Source: Streptococcus mitis
GTDB taxonomy: Bacteria; Bacillota; Bacilli; Lactobacillales; Streptococcaceae
Assembly (NCBI RefSeq): GCF_002860865.1
Contig: NZ_PKIE01000003.1
Span: 152,652 to 216,651, forward strand
DNA length: 64,000 bases
Direction of reading: 5' to 3'
In this document: positions 1-8,453 of the stretch, piece by piece
Layout of the letters: each line of letters starts with the position of its first letter
Numbering within the stretch: the stretch's first letter is position 1
Translations under genes and position numbers: made by a program
Notes under the pieces: model-generated
Seen by the model: only the letters and a program-made list of their open reading frames with translations
The model's database searches: none
What the model was told of the DNA's origin: nothing

Positions 1-333
1 CCTCTTGATGTAGGAGCATATCTTGAAGAAGTTGTTGAAAAGTTAAAGAAACCAGTTGACAATGTATTGACTAATTATAATGAACTTTTTGAAAGATTAT
101 CTTCTGTCAAAGAAATTTATTTCATCGGATTTGGAATTCGTTCGGAACAAAGATGGGTAGACAGTCCATATTTAAAAGAAATATTTAAAAAGACTCCAAA
201 CGCAGATATTTTACTTGATAGTTATTACCGATTTGGAAATATAGTACAAATGAAAAGAACTCTGAAAAAATTAGGTGCAGATAAAGCATATAAACTAAGA
301 TTAATAGATACAAGGGACAATCAATTGCTATAA
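1..333 (+). CDS. Partial gene, possibly AbiH-like phage-defence protein (C-terminus)
   Basis: The frame is open from the first base of the window to the stop at 331-333, so this is the last 110 residues of a longer protein whose start lies outside. The visible part has a beta-strand/Gly stretch VKEIYFIGFG, then DSPYLKEIFKK and a final stretch ending RLIDTRDNQLL. This order (hydrophobic strand ending in a Gly-containing motif, then D-x-P-Y, then a basic helix) resembles the C-terminus of AbiH abortive-infection proteins, where a GHSL...D.PY pattern is usual; here the His is replaced. It ends 11 bases before hsdS and probably shares its transcript, which supports a defence role. The family assignment is an inference from pattern and context; it could be an unrelated hypothetical protein. 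Confidence 0.4.
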   Translation, partial: PLDVGAYLEEVVEKLKKPVDNVLTNYNELFERLSSVKEIYFIGFGIRSEQRWVDSPYLKEIFKKTPNADILLDSYYRFGNIVQMKRTLKKLGADKAYKLRLIDTRDNQLL

Positions 334-344
334 GGAGGATAAAC

Positions 345-1544
345 ATGACAAAGAAACCAAGTTATCGCTTTACTGGCTATGCTGAACCTTGGGAAGAAAA
401 GAAGTTGAGGGAAACTGAAACTCTTTTTACAGATGGCAACTACGGAGAAGCTTATCCGTCAGAGAAAGACCTTACTACTAGTGAAAATGGTGTCCCTTTT
501 TTAAGAGGTAGTAATCTTGTAAATGGAGTTTTGGATGAGACTAATGCAAATTATATAACTCATGAAAAACATGAAGAATTGACATCTGGTCACATTGAAT
601 TGGATGATATTATTTTAGCAGTGAGAGGATCATTAGGAGCTATTGGATACGCTAAAGATGAGAATGTTGGATGGAACATCAATTCACAGCTCGCAATTAT
701 TCGGACTAACAAAAATGAAGCTAAAGGGGACTTTCTTTTGCAATTTTTTATTAGTACAAAAGGGCAAAGAGAATTGTTATCGAGAAATACTGGAACGGCA
801 TTAAAGCAGTTACCACTTAAGCAACTGAAAGATATCCCAGTCCCCCTCCCCTCCCTCCCCGAGCAAACTGCTATTGGTTCTTTCTTCCAAGATATTGACC
901 AGCTCATTAGCCTTCAACAGTGTAAGTTAGAGGTGCTCAAAGAGCAGAAGAAAACCTACCTCAAACTCCTCTTCCCAGCCAAAGGACAAATCAAACCAGC
1001 CCTTCGCTTCGCAGGATTTGAAGATGAGTGGAAAGAAGTGAAGTTGGGGGAAGTTACGGATAGGTATGATAATTTAAGAGTTCCAGTTTCAGCAAATGAA
1101 AGAGTTTCTGGGGCTACTCCATATTATGGGGCTAATGGGATACAGGATTATGTAGATGGTTATACACATGATGGCGAGTTCATTCTCATTGCCGAAGATG
1201 GTGCAAGTGATTTAAAAGATTATCCAGTACAATATGTAAATGGAAAAGTTTGGGTAAATAATCACGCTCATGTTATTCAAGGTAAAAATAATCTGATAAA
1301 CAATATTTTTTTATTATTTGCAGTAAAACAAATTAACATTGAACCTTTTCTAGTAGGAGGAGGAAGAACGAAGCTAAATTCGGATATAATGATGAAACTT
1401 CCTTTACATCTCCCCTCTCTCCCTGAACAAGAAGCTATCGGTTCTTTCTTCCAAGATCTAGACAAAGCTATTGCCAAGCAAGAGGAAAAAGTCAACCAGC
1501 TCAAAGAAAGCAAACAAACCCTACTCAGAAAAATGTTTATCTAA
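345..1544 (+). CDS. hsdS: Type I restriction-modification specificity subunit HsdS
   Basis: 399-residue DNA-recognition subunit of a type I restriction-modification enzyme; it sets the bipartite target sequence for HsdM and HsdR. It has the classic layout: target recognition domain 1 (about residues 15-165), a conserved helical spacer starting at PSLPEQTAIGSFFQ (about 168), target recognition domain 2 (about 225-350) and a second conserved helix starting PSLPEQEAIGSFFQ (about 355). The two spacer repeats are also near-identical as DNA (18 identical bases at 876-893 and 1440-1457). A strong AAGGAGG precedes the ATG. Unusually it lies before hsdM rather than after it. Confidence 0.93.
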   Translation: MTKKPSYRFTGYAEPWEEKKLRETETLFTDGNYGEAYPSEKDLTTSENGVPFLRGSNLVNGVLDETNANYITHEKHEELTSGHIELDDIILAVRGSLGAIGYAKDENVGWNINSQLAIIRTNKNEAKGDFLLQFFISTKGQRELLSRNTGTALKQLPLKQLKDIPVPLPSLPEQTAIGSFFQDIDQLISLQQCKLEVLKEQKKTYLKLLFPAKGQIKPALRFAGFEDEWKEVKLGEVTDRYDNLRVPVSANERVSGATPYYGANGIQDYVDGYTHDGEFILIAEDGASDLKDYPVQYVNGKVWVNNHAHVIQGKNNLINNIFLLFAVKQINIEPFLVGGGRTKLNSDIMMKLPLHLPSLPEQEAIGSFFQDLDKAIAKQEEKVNQLKESKQTLLRKMFI

Positions 1545-1627
1545 GATACAAAGACCGTCAAAAGCCCAGTGATTCGTTTTTAAAAGAGTTTATCGTAAAA
1601 TGAGTGCGAACGAAGTGAGCTTTTAGA

Positions 1628-1770
1628 GGATATTTTCCGCCATGGTGGTATCCTATACAATAACAAAGTTATTGTATAGGACGGGATTTTTTAGACTCTG
1701 GGCTCAAAAATTAGGGATGAAATTCCTTGGATTTCTAAAATCATCCACTGGATAATTTTACCTCCCGTCC
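1628..1770 (+). other. Structured intergenic region between hsdS and hsdM
   Basis: The 308-base gap holds a perfect 14-bp hairpin with an AAA loop (1651-1664 with 1668-1681). Its left arm overlaps a second possible hairpin, AGGATA (1628-1633) with TATCCT (1649-1654) around CCGCCATGGTGG, so the two cannot form together. GGACGGGA (1679-1686) is complementary to TCCCGTCC (1763-1770), and a TTTTTT run follows the first hairpin. This may be a terminator for hsdS with read-through control into hsdM. No promoter of consensus quality was found for hsdM. Confidence 0.45.
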
Positions 1771-1852
1771 GCACTATTTAAGGAAAATATAAAAAAGAAA
1801 AATATTTTAAAACATGGAATACTACTAACAACATAAATTGATAGGAGACCCT

Positions 1853-3454
1853 ATGTCACAAACAGATTTATCAAGAGAACTCTACCAATCCCTCTGGAAT
1901 GCGGCAGATATCCTGCGTGGCCAGATGGAAGCCAATGAATACAAGTCCTACCTCTTGGGCTTGATTTTCTACAAGTACCTATCCGACAACATCCTCCAAG
2001 CCGTCTGTGATAACTTGGACGAGACTTTTGAGTCCTTCCAGCAAGCACAGCTTCTCTACGAGGAAAACTTTGCGGATGCAGATGTCCGTGAAGACCTCAT
2101 CGAGGTCTTAAATGACGAGCTGGGCTATGTGATTGAGCCTTCTCTAACCTTCACCAAGCTGGTTCAGTCTATCCATGAAGGAACCTTCCAGCTAGAATCT
2201 CTAGCCCAAAGTTTCCGTGATATCGAGCAGGCCAATGAAAAATTTGAAAATCTCTTCGAAGATATCGATCTCTATGCGAAAAAGCTAGGCAACACACCAC
2301 AAAAGCAAAATAAAACCATCTCTGAGGTTATGAAACAGCTCAACGACCTCAATGTGTCTGGTCATGCTGGTGATATCTTGGGTGATGCTTATGAGTACTT
2401 GATTGGCCAGTTTGCCAGTGATTCTGGTAAAAAGGCTGGAGAGTTCTATACACCTCAAGCAGTCTCTCACCTCATGACTCAGATTGTCTTTGCAGGGCGC
2501 GAGCATCAAAAGGGCATGTCGGTTTACGACCCAACCATGGGTTCTGGTTCTCTCTTGCTCAATGCCAAGCGCTATAGTAAGGAAGCTTCGACGATTTCTT
2601 ACTACGGCCAAGAGTTGATTACTTCGACTTTCAACCTTGCTCGCATGAATATGATGCTTCATGGAGTTGCGATTGAGAATTATCACCTCAGCAATCACGA
2701 TACACTAGACGAAGATTGGCCGACGACCGAGCCGACAGACTTTGATGGGGTTTTGATGAACCCACCCTATTCACTGAAGTGGTCAGCAGATAGTGGCTTC
2801 CTGCAAGATCCTCGCTTTTCAAGTTATGGAGTTCTTGCACCTAAGTCAAAAGCAGATTTTGCCTTCCTGCTTCACGGTTTTTACCACCTCAAGCATAATG
2901 GTGTCATGGCTATCGTACTTCCTCACGGAGTTCTCTTTCGAGGAGCAGCCGAGCAAAAGATTCGCCAGCATCTATTAGAAGAAGGCGCTATTGATACAGT
3001 TATCGGCTTGCCAGCAAATATCTTCTACAATACCTCTATCCCGACAACTATTATCATCCTTAAAAAGAATCGCACTAACAAGGATGTCTTCTTTATCGAT
3101 GCCTCAAAAGAGTTTGAAAAAGGGAAAAATCAAAACAATATGACCGAAGACCATATTGCTAAGATTTTGGAGACTTATCAAAAACGCGAGAATGTCGAGA
3201 AGTTTGCCCATCTAGCCAGCTTTGAAGAGATTGTTGAAAATGACTACAACCTCAACATTCCACGCTATGTTGATACCTTTGAGGAAGAACCCGTAGTTCC
3301 CCTCGCCGACCTCGCCGATCAGCTCGCAGAGATTGATAAAGAGATTGGAGAGGTAGAAACCAGACTCGCACACATGCGCAGCCAGCTAGTAGGCACAACA
3401 CCAGAAGCCCAAGCAGAATTAAGCGCCTATCTCGAAAAGTTGAATGAGATTTAG
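1853..3454 (+). CDS. hsdM: Type I restriction-modification DNA methyltransferase HsdM
   Basis: 533-residue N6-adenine methyltransferase subunit. It contains an N-terminal HsdM helical domain, the motif GEFYTPQAVSHLM (about 197-209), SAM-binding motif I as DPTMGSGS (226-233) and catalytic motif IV NPPY (303-306). A C-terminal helical tail (about 490-533) is expected to contact HsdS. The ATG at 1853 was chosen over an in-frame TTG 15 bases upstream because AGGAG lies at the right distance. There is no hsdR in the window: the next gene downstream is a convergent AlbA-like gene, so the nuclease subunit is either upstream of the window or absent. Confidence 0.95.
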   Translation: MSQTDLSRELYQSLWNAADILRGQMEANEYKSYLLGLIFYKYLSDNILQAVCDNLDETFESFQQAQLLYEENFADADVREDLIEVLNDELGYVIEPSLTFTKLVQSIHEGTFQLESLAQSFRDIEQANEKFENLFEDIDLYAKKLGNTPQKQNKTISEVMKQLNDLNVSGHAGDILGDAYEYLIGQFASDSGKKAGEFYTPQAVSHLMTQIVFAGREHQKGMSVYDPTMGSGSLLLNAKRYSKEASTISYYGQELITSTFNLARMNMMLHGVAIENYHLSNHDTLDEDWPTTEPTDFDGVLMNPPYSLKWSADSGFLQDPRFSSYGVLAPKSKADFAFLLHGFYHLKHNGVMAIVLPHGVLFRGAAEQKIRQHLLEEGAIDTVIGLPANIFYNTSIPTTIIILKKNRTNKDVFFIDASKEFEKGKNQNNMTEDHIAKILETYQKRENVEKFAHLASFEEIVENDYNLNIPRYVDTFEEEPVVPLADLADQLAEIDKEIGEVETRLAHMRSQLVGTTPEAQAELSAYLEKLNEI

Positions 3455-3477
3455 AGAGTAGGGGAAGAATGAAAAAA

Positions 3478-3505
3478 CGCAGGTTCACTTGAGCCTGCGC
3501 TTTGG
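3478..3505 (+). terminator. Probable terminator after hsdM
   Basis: CGCAGGTTC (3478-3486) pairs with GAGCCTGCG (3491-3499) with one G-U pair and a 4-base loop, followed by CTTTGGTTT. The T-run is imperfect. It lies between convergent hsdM and the AlbA-like gene. Confidence 0.55.
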
Positions 3506-3568
3506 TTTCCGCAAATTTGGGAAAAGACCATATTATTTCAAAAATTTTTAGGAATGAAAATAAAATAT

Positions 3569-5053
3569 TTAATATTTAGTCATGAAATCTCCAAGATTTT
3601 TGATTTGTTGTTTAATGATGTGGTATTGTTCAGTTGAGCTTTTAGGGAGAACATATCTTGTAGATCGTCCCTTACCTTCTATCTCAATATACTTTTTATT
3701 TTGTAGAGATTTCAAATTTTCTCTAAATTTATACTCAGTCATGAGAGAATTTTCGAGGACATCATTTTTAGTAATACTACCATTTTTAATGATATATTCA
3801 AGTATTATCTTTTCATTATCTGATGTATCCGCATAAGAAGACAATAAGTCTACTTTCCAGATTGTAACAACAGTACTATCAAAGGTAGTGCTTACCTCAG
3901 GGATTTTTAGTTTATATTTTTCGGAAATATCAAAAATTTTTGGTCCACCTGATCCAGCTTTTTCGGACATCCCAATTCTACGGAATAATGAAGAGATTGT
4001 ACTATTTCGCGTTTTGGAAGTTCCGCCATGTATAAATTCGGGAATAGAAATTTTCATCTTACCTGGATTTTTAAATTCATAGAAGTCTTGATAAGCTGTA
4101 ATAACTATAGGAGAATCAAAGTCATAGTAAGCATGCATTAAGCAGTTTACTAAAGCTTCACGTATAGATTCAGATAGGTCTTTCTTGAATGGTAAACGGT
4201 GGGCAGATTCGTTATTAAACTCAAATCTATCATTTGTTGTAGTAGTTAATTTCTTATATGCTAAATTGAAAAAATCAAACATGTTTAAATCAGGGTACAT
4301 CATATCCCCTGTTGAAATTCTATCGTTCCACCTAGTTGAAAGGGAGGTATCTTTTTCAAAATAGTCTAATTGAAATTTGGGATAACGAGAAATGATAGAA
4401 TTGTACTTTCCAAAAAATATTAGTCCTCCTGCGGTTAATTTATATGTATTATCAATCCTGTCTTTTTTAAATACACCAATTTCGATTAGAAAATCTCTCA
4501 ACGAAATGCTATTATATTTTGTATTACCAGTAAGTTCAATTAATAATTGCTTGTAATGTTCTATTGTATCTAAATTTAAATCATTTTCGTCAAAATTATT
4601 AAGTAACTCACTATCAATATCATCATGAGAACTAGTCATCAGATATTTAAGTTCTTCTTTATCAAGTCGAACATCGCCTTCACCTAATCTTTTATATGAC
4701 TCACGATAATCATTTTTTAGATGGACGGGTTTTTGGTGAGGATTCGCTTCTCTTACAGTGATTACCATGAGTTGTTTATTTTTACCTGGAATGTCAATGT
4801 ATTCAATGTCATTATCGGTAAGTAAGTTACAACTAACTTTTTGTTTGTTTGCGACTAAAGCGAATAAATTGTCTCGTATTTTTTGAGGATTATTGACTCC
4901 TTGGTAGGGGTCAATATTTTTTTCGTCTATCCCGAGAATTATTTTCCCGCCATTTGTATTTGCAAATGCTGAGTAGGTTTCCCAGAAAGACTCTGGAAGA
5001 TCGTTTTTGGCTTTTTTGTATTCTAAATCAACCCCTTCAAATTTTAAGTCCAT
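3569..5053 (-). CDS. AlbA_2/Schlafen-type ATP-binding transcriptional regulator
   Basis: 494-residue protein of the COG2865 type. The N-terminus has the AlbA_2 signature (YSAFANTNGGKIILGIDE, about residues 28-45); the middle and C-terminal half have a GHKL-like ATP-binding region around SIREALVNCLMHAYYDF; the last 80 residues look like a winged helix (NGSITKNDVLENSLMTEYKF). Such proteins act as DNA-binding regulators or as accessory or defence factors; the exact role is not known. AGGAAGG precedes the ATG. AT-rich codon use and position beside hsdM suggest it belongs to the acquired island. The tandem TCACGCGAAAA repeats upstream are a plausible self-operator. Confidence 0.8.
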   Translation of the reverse strand: MDLKFEGVDLEYKKAKNDLPESFWETYSAFANTNGGKIILGIDEKNIDPYQGVNNPQKIRDNLFALVANKQKVSCNLLTDNDIEYIDIPGKNKQLMVITVREANPHQKPVHLKNDYRESYKRLGEGDVRLDKEELKYLMTSSHDDIDSELLNNFDENDLNLDTIEHYKQLLIELTGNTKYNSISLRDFLIEIGVFKKDRIDNTYKLTAGGLIFFGKYNSIISRYPKFQLDYFEKDTSLSTRWNDRISTGDMMYPDLNMFDFFNLAYKKLTTTTNDRFEFNNESAHRLPFKKDLSESIREALVNCLMHAYYDFDSPIVITAYQDFYEFKNPGKMKISIPEFIHGGTSKTRNSTISSLFRRIGMSEKAGSGGPKIFDISEKYKLKIPEVSTTFDSTVVTIWKVDLLSSYADTSDNEKIILEYIIKNGSITKNDVLENSLMTEYKFRENLKSLQNKKYIEIEGKGRSTRYVLPKSSTEQYHIIKQQIKNLGDFMTKY

Positions 5054-5106
5054 ATTTTTCCTTCCTAAAATATAATGTTGCTTAAATTTATTTTTTTAAA
5101 TGATTG

Positions 5107-5214
5107 TCACGCGAAAAAGTAAATTTGATAGATAATTAAAATCTTTGATTTCATCGTATTTCTAAGATATATTTTAAAATATTCACGCGAAAATCACGCG
5201 AAAATCACGCGAAT
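5107..5214 (-). promoter_or_regulatory. TCACGCGAAAA repeat operator upstream of the AlbA-like gene
   Basis: TCACGCGAAAA occurs at 5107-5117, and TCACGCGAAAA / TCACGCGAAAA / TCACGCGA stand head-to-tail at 5183, 5194 and 5205, an exact 11-bp period, i.e. about one helical turn. The triplet is flanked by AAATATT and AATATTT in inverted orientation. A candidate minus-strand extended -10 (TGTTATAAT) reads into it from 5295-5287. CGCG is rare in this AT-rich DNA. Probably the binding site of the neighbouring winged-helix protein. Confidence 0.55.
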
Positions 5215-5444
5215 ATTTGTAATCAAAATTCAATTGAAAAATGTAGAATTTTCAATAATAAAATAGATGGATTTAAAATCTATTTTATTATAACACAGAG
5301 ATAAGAAAAAATAGATAGTGAGACAAGTTTAAATAGGATTACTCGCTATGAAATGTTAATTACTTTTGATGGCTTAACAAATATTATCAATAATGTAGTC
5401 ATTCGGTTGATTTTTATTGTAATGTACTGAAATTAACAAAAAGA

Positions 5445-5468
5445 AAAAACGCTTGAATCAGCGTTTTT
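5445..5468 (-). terminator. rpmG: Terminator downstream of rpmG
   Basis: AAAAACGCT (5445-5453) pairs with AGCGTTTTT (5460-5468), with A and T runs on both sides; it can serve both strands. The stretch between here and the AlbA-like gene (5215-5444) is AT-rich and I see no gene in it. Confidence 0.8.
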
Positions 5469-5494
5469 CTTTTGTATTGATTCGTATTGAATGC

Positions 5495-5644
5495 TTACTT
5501 CACTTCTGTAAACACAACGTGTTTGCGAAGTTTTGGTGAGTATTTCTTCAATTGAAGACGGTCTGGAGTGTTACGTTTGTTTTTAGAAGTAAGGTACAAG
5601 CGTTCACCAGATTCTTTGTGTTCAAGTGTAATATTTACGCGCAT
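5495..5644 (-). CDS. rpmG: 50S ribosomal protein L33
   Basis: 49-residue L33 of the large ribosomal subunit, beginning [15 protein letters not shown] and ending HVVFTEVK. It lacks the two CxxC pairs, so it is the zinc-independent (C-minus) form. It lies 15 bases after rpmF in the same transcript, and both are preceded by GGGAG-type sites. The rpmF-rpmG pair is a standard streptococcal gene order. Confidence 0.95.
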
Positions 5645-5659
5645 GGTATCTCCCTTCTA

Positions 5660-5842
5660 TTATTCAGCTGATGCAGCTTTAGCGATTTTACGTCCTTTGT
5701 AGTATCCTTTAAGTGATACGCGGTGAGAACGTGAGTAATCTCCAGTAGTTTCGTCAAAGTTTACAGATGGAGCTGTTACTTTGTAGTGTGTACGACGTTT
5801 GTTTTTCTTCGCTTTTGAAGTGCGACGTGCAGGTACTGCCAT
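5660..5842 (-). CDS. rpmF: 50S ribosomal protein L32
   Basis: 60-residue L32 ([20 protein letters not shown]...), highly basic, without the zinc-binding cysteines, so also a C-minus paralogue. AGGAG lies just before the ATG. A minus-strand extended -10, TGTTATCCT (5911-5903), is a candidate promoter in the divergent region shared with ilvD. Confidence 0.96.
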
Positions 5843-6072
5843 TTTGATTTCTCCTTTAGGTATTTATATTCGATTCAATCTACTGATTTTCATCAACCAT
5901 ACTAGGATAACACATTTTTTTTGTAAAGTAAAGTTACTTGACAAAAAAAGATGAAAAAATTAAAAGGTCATCAATTGAATTAATCGAAATTTTCTGAAAA
6001 TTCAAGAATTTTCTTCTGTTCATTGCCTTTAAAATGTGCTATAATAGTAAAAACTGAAATGGGAGGGAACAA

Positions 6073-7776
6073 ATGACTGAATTAGCTAAACGTCATCGCA
6101 GTAGCATTTATGATAGTATGGTTAAATCACCAAACCGTGCTATGCTTCGTGCGACTGGTATGACAGATAAGGACTTTGAAACACCGATTGTGGGAGTGAT
6201 TTCGACTTGGGCGGAAAATACACCATGTAACATCCACTTGCATGATTTTGGGAAATTGGCTAAAGAGGGTGTCAAATCTGCAGGCGCTTGGCCTGTGCAG
6301 TTTGGGACTATCACTGTAGCGGACGGGATTGCCATGGGAACGCCTGGTATGCGTTTCTCTTTGACATCTCGTGATATCATCGCGGACTCCATCGAAGCGG
6401 CTATGGGTGGTCACAACGTGGATGCCTTCGTCGCTATCGGTGGCTGTGACAAGAACATGCCTGGATCTATGATTGCTATTGCAAATATGGATATTCCAGC
6501 TATTTTCGCTTATGGTGGAACCATTGCACCGGGAAATCTTGATGGCAAAGACATCGACTTGGTTTCTGTTTTTGAGGGTATCGGAAAATGGAACCACGGT
6601 GACATGACAGCTGAGGACGTGAAACGTCTTGAATGTAATGCCTGCCCTGGCCCTGGTGGCTGTGGTGGTATGTACACTGCTAATACCATGGCGACTGCTA
6701 TCGAAGTTCTCGGTATGAGTTTGCCAGGCTCTTCATCTCACCCAGCTGAATCAGCTGACAAGAAAGAAGACATCGAAGCAGCAGGACGTGCTGTTGTTAA
6801 GATGTTGGAGCTCGGTCTCAAACCATCAGATATCTTGACTCGTGAAGCCTTTGAAGATGCTATCACTGTAACTATGGCTCTAGGTGGTTCTACAAACGCC
6901 ACTCTTCACTTGCTTGCCATTGCCCATGCTGCCAATGTTGACTTGTCACTTGAGGACTTTAATACAATCCAAGAACGTGTGCCTCACTTGGCTGACTTGA
7001 AACCATCTGGTCAGTATGTCTTCCAAGACCTCTACGAAGTCGGTGGTGTGCCTGCGGTTATGAGATATCTCTTGGCAAATGGTTTCCTTCATGGAGACCG
7101 CATTACATGTACTGGTAAGACTGTTGCTGAGAACTTAGCTGACTTTGCAGATCTTACACCAGGTCAAAAAGTCATCATGCCACTTGAAAATCCAAAACGT
7201 GCAGATGGTCCGCTTATCATCTTGAACGGGAACCTTGCTCCTGACGGTGCGGTTGCCAAGGTATCAGGTGTTAAAGTGCGTCGTCACGTTGGTCCAGCTA
7301 AGGTCTTTGACTCAGAAGAAGATGCTATTCAGGCCGTTCTGACAGATGAAATCGTTGATGGAGATGTAGTTGTTGTTCGTTTCGTTGGACCTAAAGGTGG
7401 TCCTGGTATGCCTGAGATGTTGTCACTTTCATCTATGATTGTTGGTAAAGGTCAAGGAGACAAGGTTGCCCTCTTGACGGATGGCCGTTTCTCTGGTGGT
7501 ACTTATGGTCTGGTTGTTGGACATATCGCCCCTGAAGCTCAGGATGGTGGACCAATTGCCTACCTTCGTACAGGCGATATCGTTACGGTTGACCAAGATA
7601 CCAAAGAAATTTCCATGGCCGTATCCGAAGAAGAACTTGAAAAACGCAAGGCAGAAACAACCTTGCCACCACTTTACAGTCGTGGTGTCCTCGGTAAATA
7701 CGCTCACATCGTATCATCTGCTTCACGCGGAGCCGTGACAGACTTCTGGAATATGGACAAGTCAGGTAAAAAATAA
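6073..7776 (+). CDS. ilvD: Dihydroxy-acid dehydratase
   Basis: 567-residue cytosolic Fe-S enzyme that dehydrates 2,3-dihydroxy-3-methylbutanoate and its ethyl homologue in valine and isoleucine synthesis. The cysteine motifs that hold the cluster are visible: [10 protein letters not shown] (about 122-131) and [19 protein letters not shown] (about 190). The C-terminal active-site region [10 protein letters not shown] is present, and length is typical of the family. GGGAGG precedes the ATG; an extended -10 (TGCTATAAT, ending 6045) lies 28 bases upstream. Other ilv genes are not in the window; ilvD stands alone, followed by a BOX element. Confidence 0.97.
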   Translation: MTELAKRHRSSIYDSMVKSPNRAMLRATGMTDKDFETPIVGVISTWAENTPCNIHLHDFGKLAKEGVKSAGAWPVQFGTITVADGIAMGTPGMRFSLTSRDIIADSIEAAMGGHNVDAFVAIGGCDKNMPGSMIAIANMDIPAIFAYGGTIAPGNLDGKDIDLVSVFEGIGKWNHGDMTAEDVKRLECNACPGPGGCGGMYTANTMATAIEVLGMSLPGSSSHPAESADKKEDIEAAGRAVVKMLELGLKPSDILTREAFEDAITVTMALGGSTNATLHLLAIAHAANVDLSLEDFNTIQERVPHLADLKPSGQYVFQDLYEVGGVPAVMRYLLANGFLHGDRITCTGKTVAENLADFADLTPGQKVIMPLENPKRADGPLIILNGNLAPDGAVAKVSGVKVRRHVGPAKVFDSEEDAIQAVLTDEIVDGDVVVVRFVGPKGGPGMPEMLSLSSMIVGKGQGDKVALLTDGRFSGGTYGLVVGHIAPEAQDGGPIAYLRTGDIVTVDQDTKEISMAVSEEELEKRKAETTLPPLYSRGVLGKYAHIVSSASRGAVTDFWNMDKSGKK

Positions 7777-7780
7777 ACTC

Positions 7781-7931
7781 ATACTCTTCGAAAATCTCTT
7801 CAAACCACGTTAACGTCGCCTTGCTGTAGGTATGGTTACTGACTTCGTCAGTTCTATCTACAACCTCAAAACACTGTTTTGAGCAACCTGCGGCTAGTTT
7901 CCTAGTTTGCTCTTTGATTTTCATTGAGTAT
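7781..7931 (+). repeat. BOX element (long A-B-C form)
   Basis: Begins ATACTCTTCGAAAATC and ends TTTTCATTGAGTAT, with boxA text AACGTCGCCTTGCTGTAG that matches the BOXA1R fingerprinting primer region apart from small changes. At 151 bp it fits one boxB unit between boxA and boxC. It lies directly after ilvD. Confidence 0.9.
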
Positions 7932-7933
7932 CA

Positions 7934-7964
7934 AAAAGCAAGCCAACTTCGGCTTGCTTTTTTT
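7934..7964. terminator. Bidirectional terminator between ilvD and the DUF59 gene
   Basis: AAAAGCAAGCC (7934-7944) pairs with GGCTTGCTTTT (7951-7961), 6-base loop, T-run on the plus strand and A-run on the other side. Confidence 0.88.
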
Positions 7965-7988
7965 CATCTTCAAAAGTTATTTGCTTGC

Positions 7989-8330
7989 TTAACGAGGTGG
8001 TAGTCCAAGGGCAATACGGCCGTAGCGACTGATTCGTGTAATCTTCCAGGCAGGCGACCAGGTAACTTCAACCTTGACATCTTCGATCCCCTCGATTTGT
8101 TTCAGACCTGCGACGATTTCAATAGGCAGGCTTTCGGCACAATCGCAGGCAGTGTCGGTGAAGGTCATGACAATCTTGCAGAGGCCCGTTTCATCCAGAT
8201 TGATTTCATAAATCAACCCTAGATTGTAAACATCCAATTCCACATCTGTATCAAAAACCTTCTCTAGTTTTTCGATAATTTGGTCTTGCAAGGCCAAAGC
8301 GCGGTCATTGATTTTGATATCGTCTCTCAT
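7989..8330 (-). CDS. DUF59 / MIP18-family metal-sulfur cluster protein
   Basis: 113-residue cytosolic protein of the PaaD/SufT-related DUF59 family, thought to help assemble or repair Fe-S clusters. Visible motifs are DVELDVYNLGLIYEI near residue 30, the TACDCAESLP cysteine pair near 65 and the C-terminal TWSPAW. GGAGGG stands at the right distance from the ATG. It is convergent with ilvD, an Fe-S enzyme, but shares no transcript with it. Family assignment is firm, precise client unknown. Confidence 0.88.
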   Translation of the reverse strand: MRDDIKINDRALALQDQIIEKLEKVFDTDVELDVYNLGLIYEINLDETGLCKIVMTFTDTACDCAESLPIEIVAGLKQIEGIEDVKVEVTWSPAWKITRISRYGRIALGLPPR

Positions 8331-8453
8331 TACAGTCCCTCCACGTGATAAATATCCTCTATTTTCTCATAATTCTGACAATTTGGCAAGTTTTTGATGA
8401 ATTTTCTGAAAAATATGATAAAATGAAGAAAATACTGAATCAAGGGGAAGCCT

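Noticed and set aside
1640-1690. T-box-like text GGTGGTATCC followed by a hairpin and T-run before hsdM
   Set aside because: The terminator side is not complementary to the GGTGG part as in real T-boxes, stem I motifs are missing, and the downstream gene is not an amino-acid gene.
7781-7931. RUP element
   Set aside because: The boxA text matches the BOXA1R primer region and lengths fit A-B-C / A-C BOX units.
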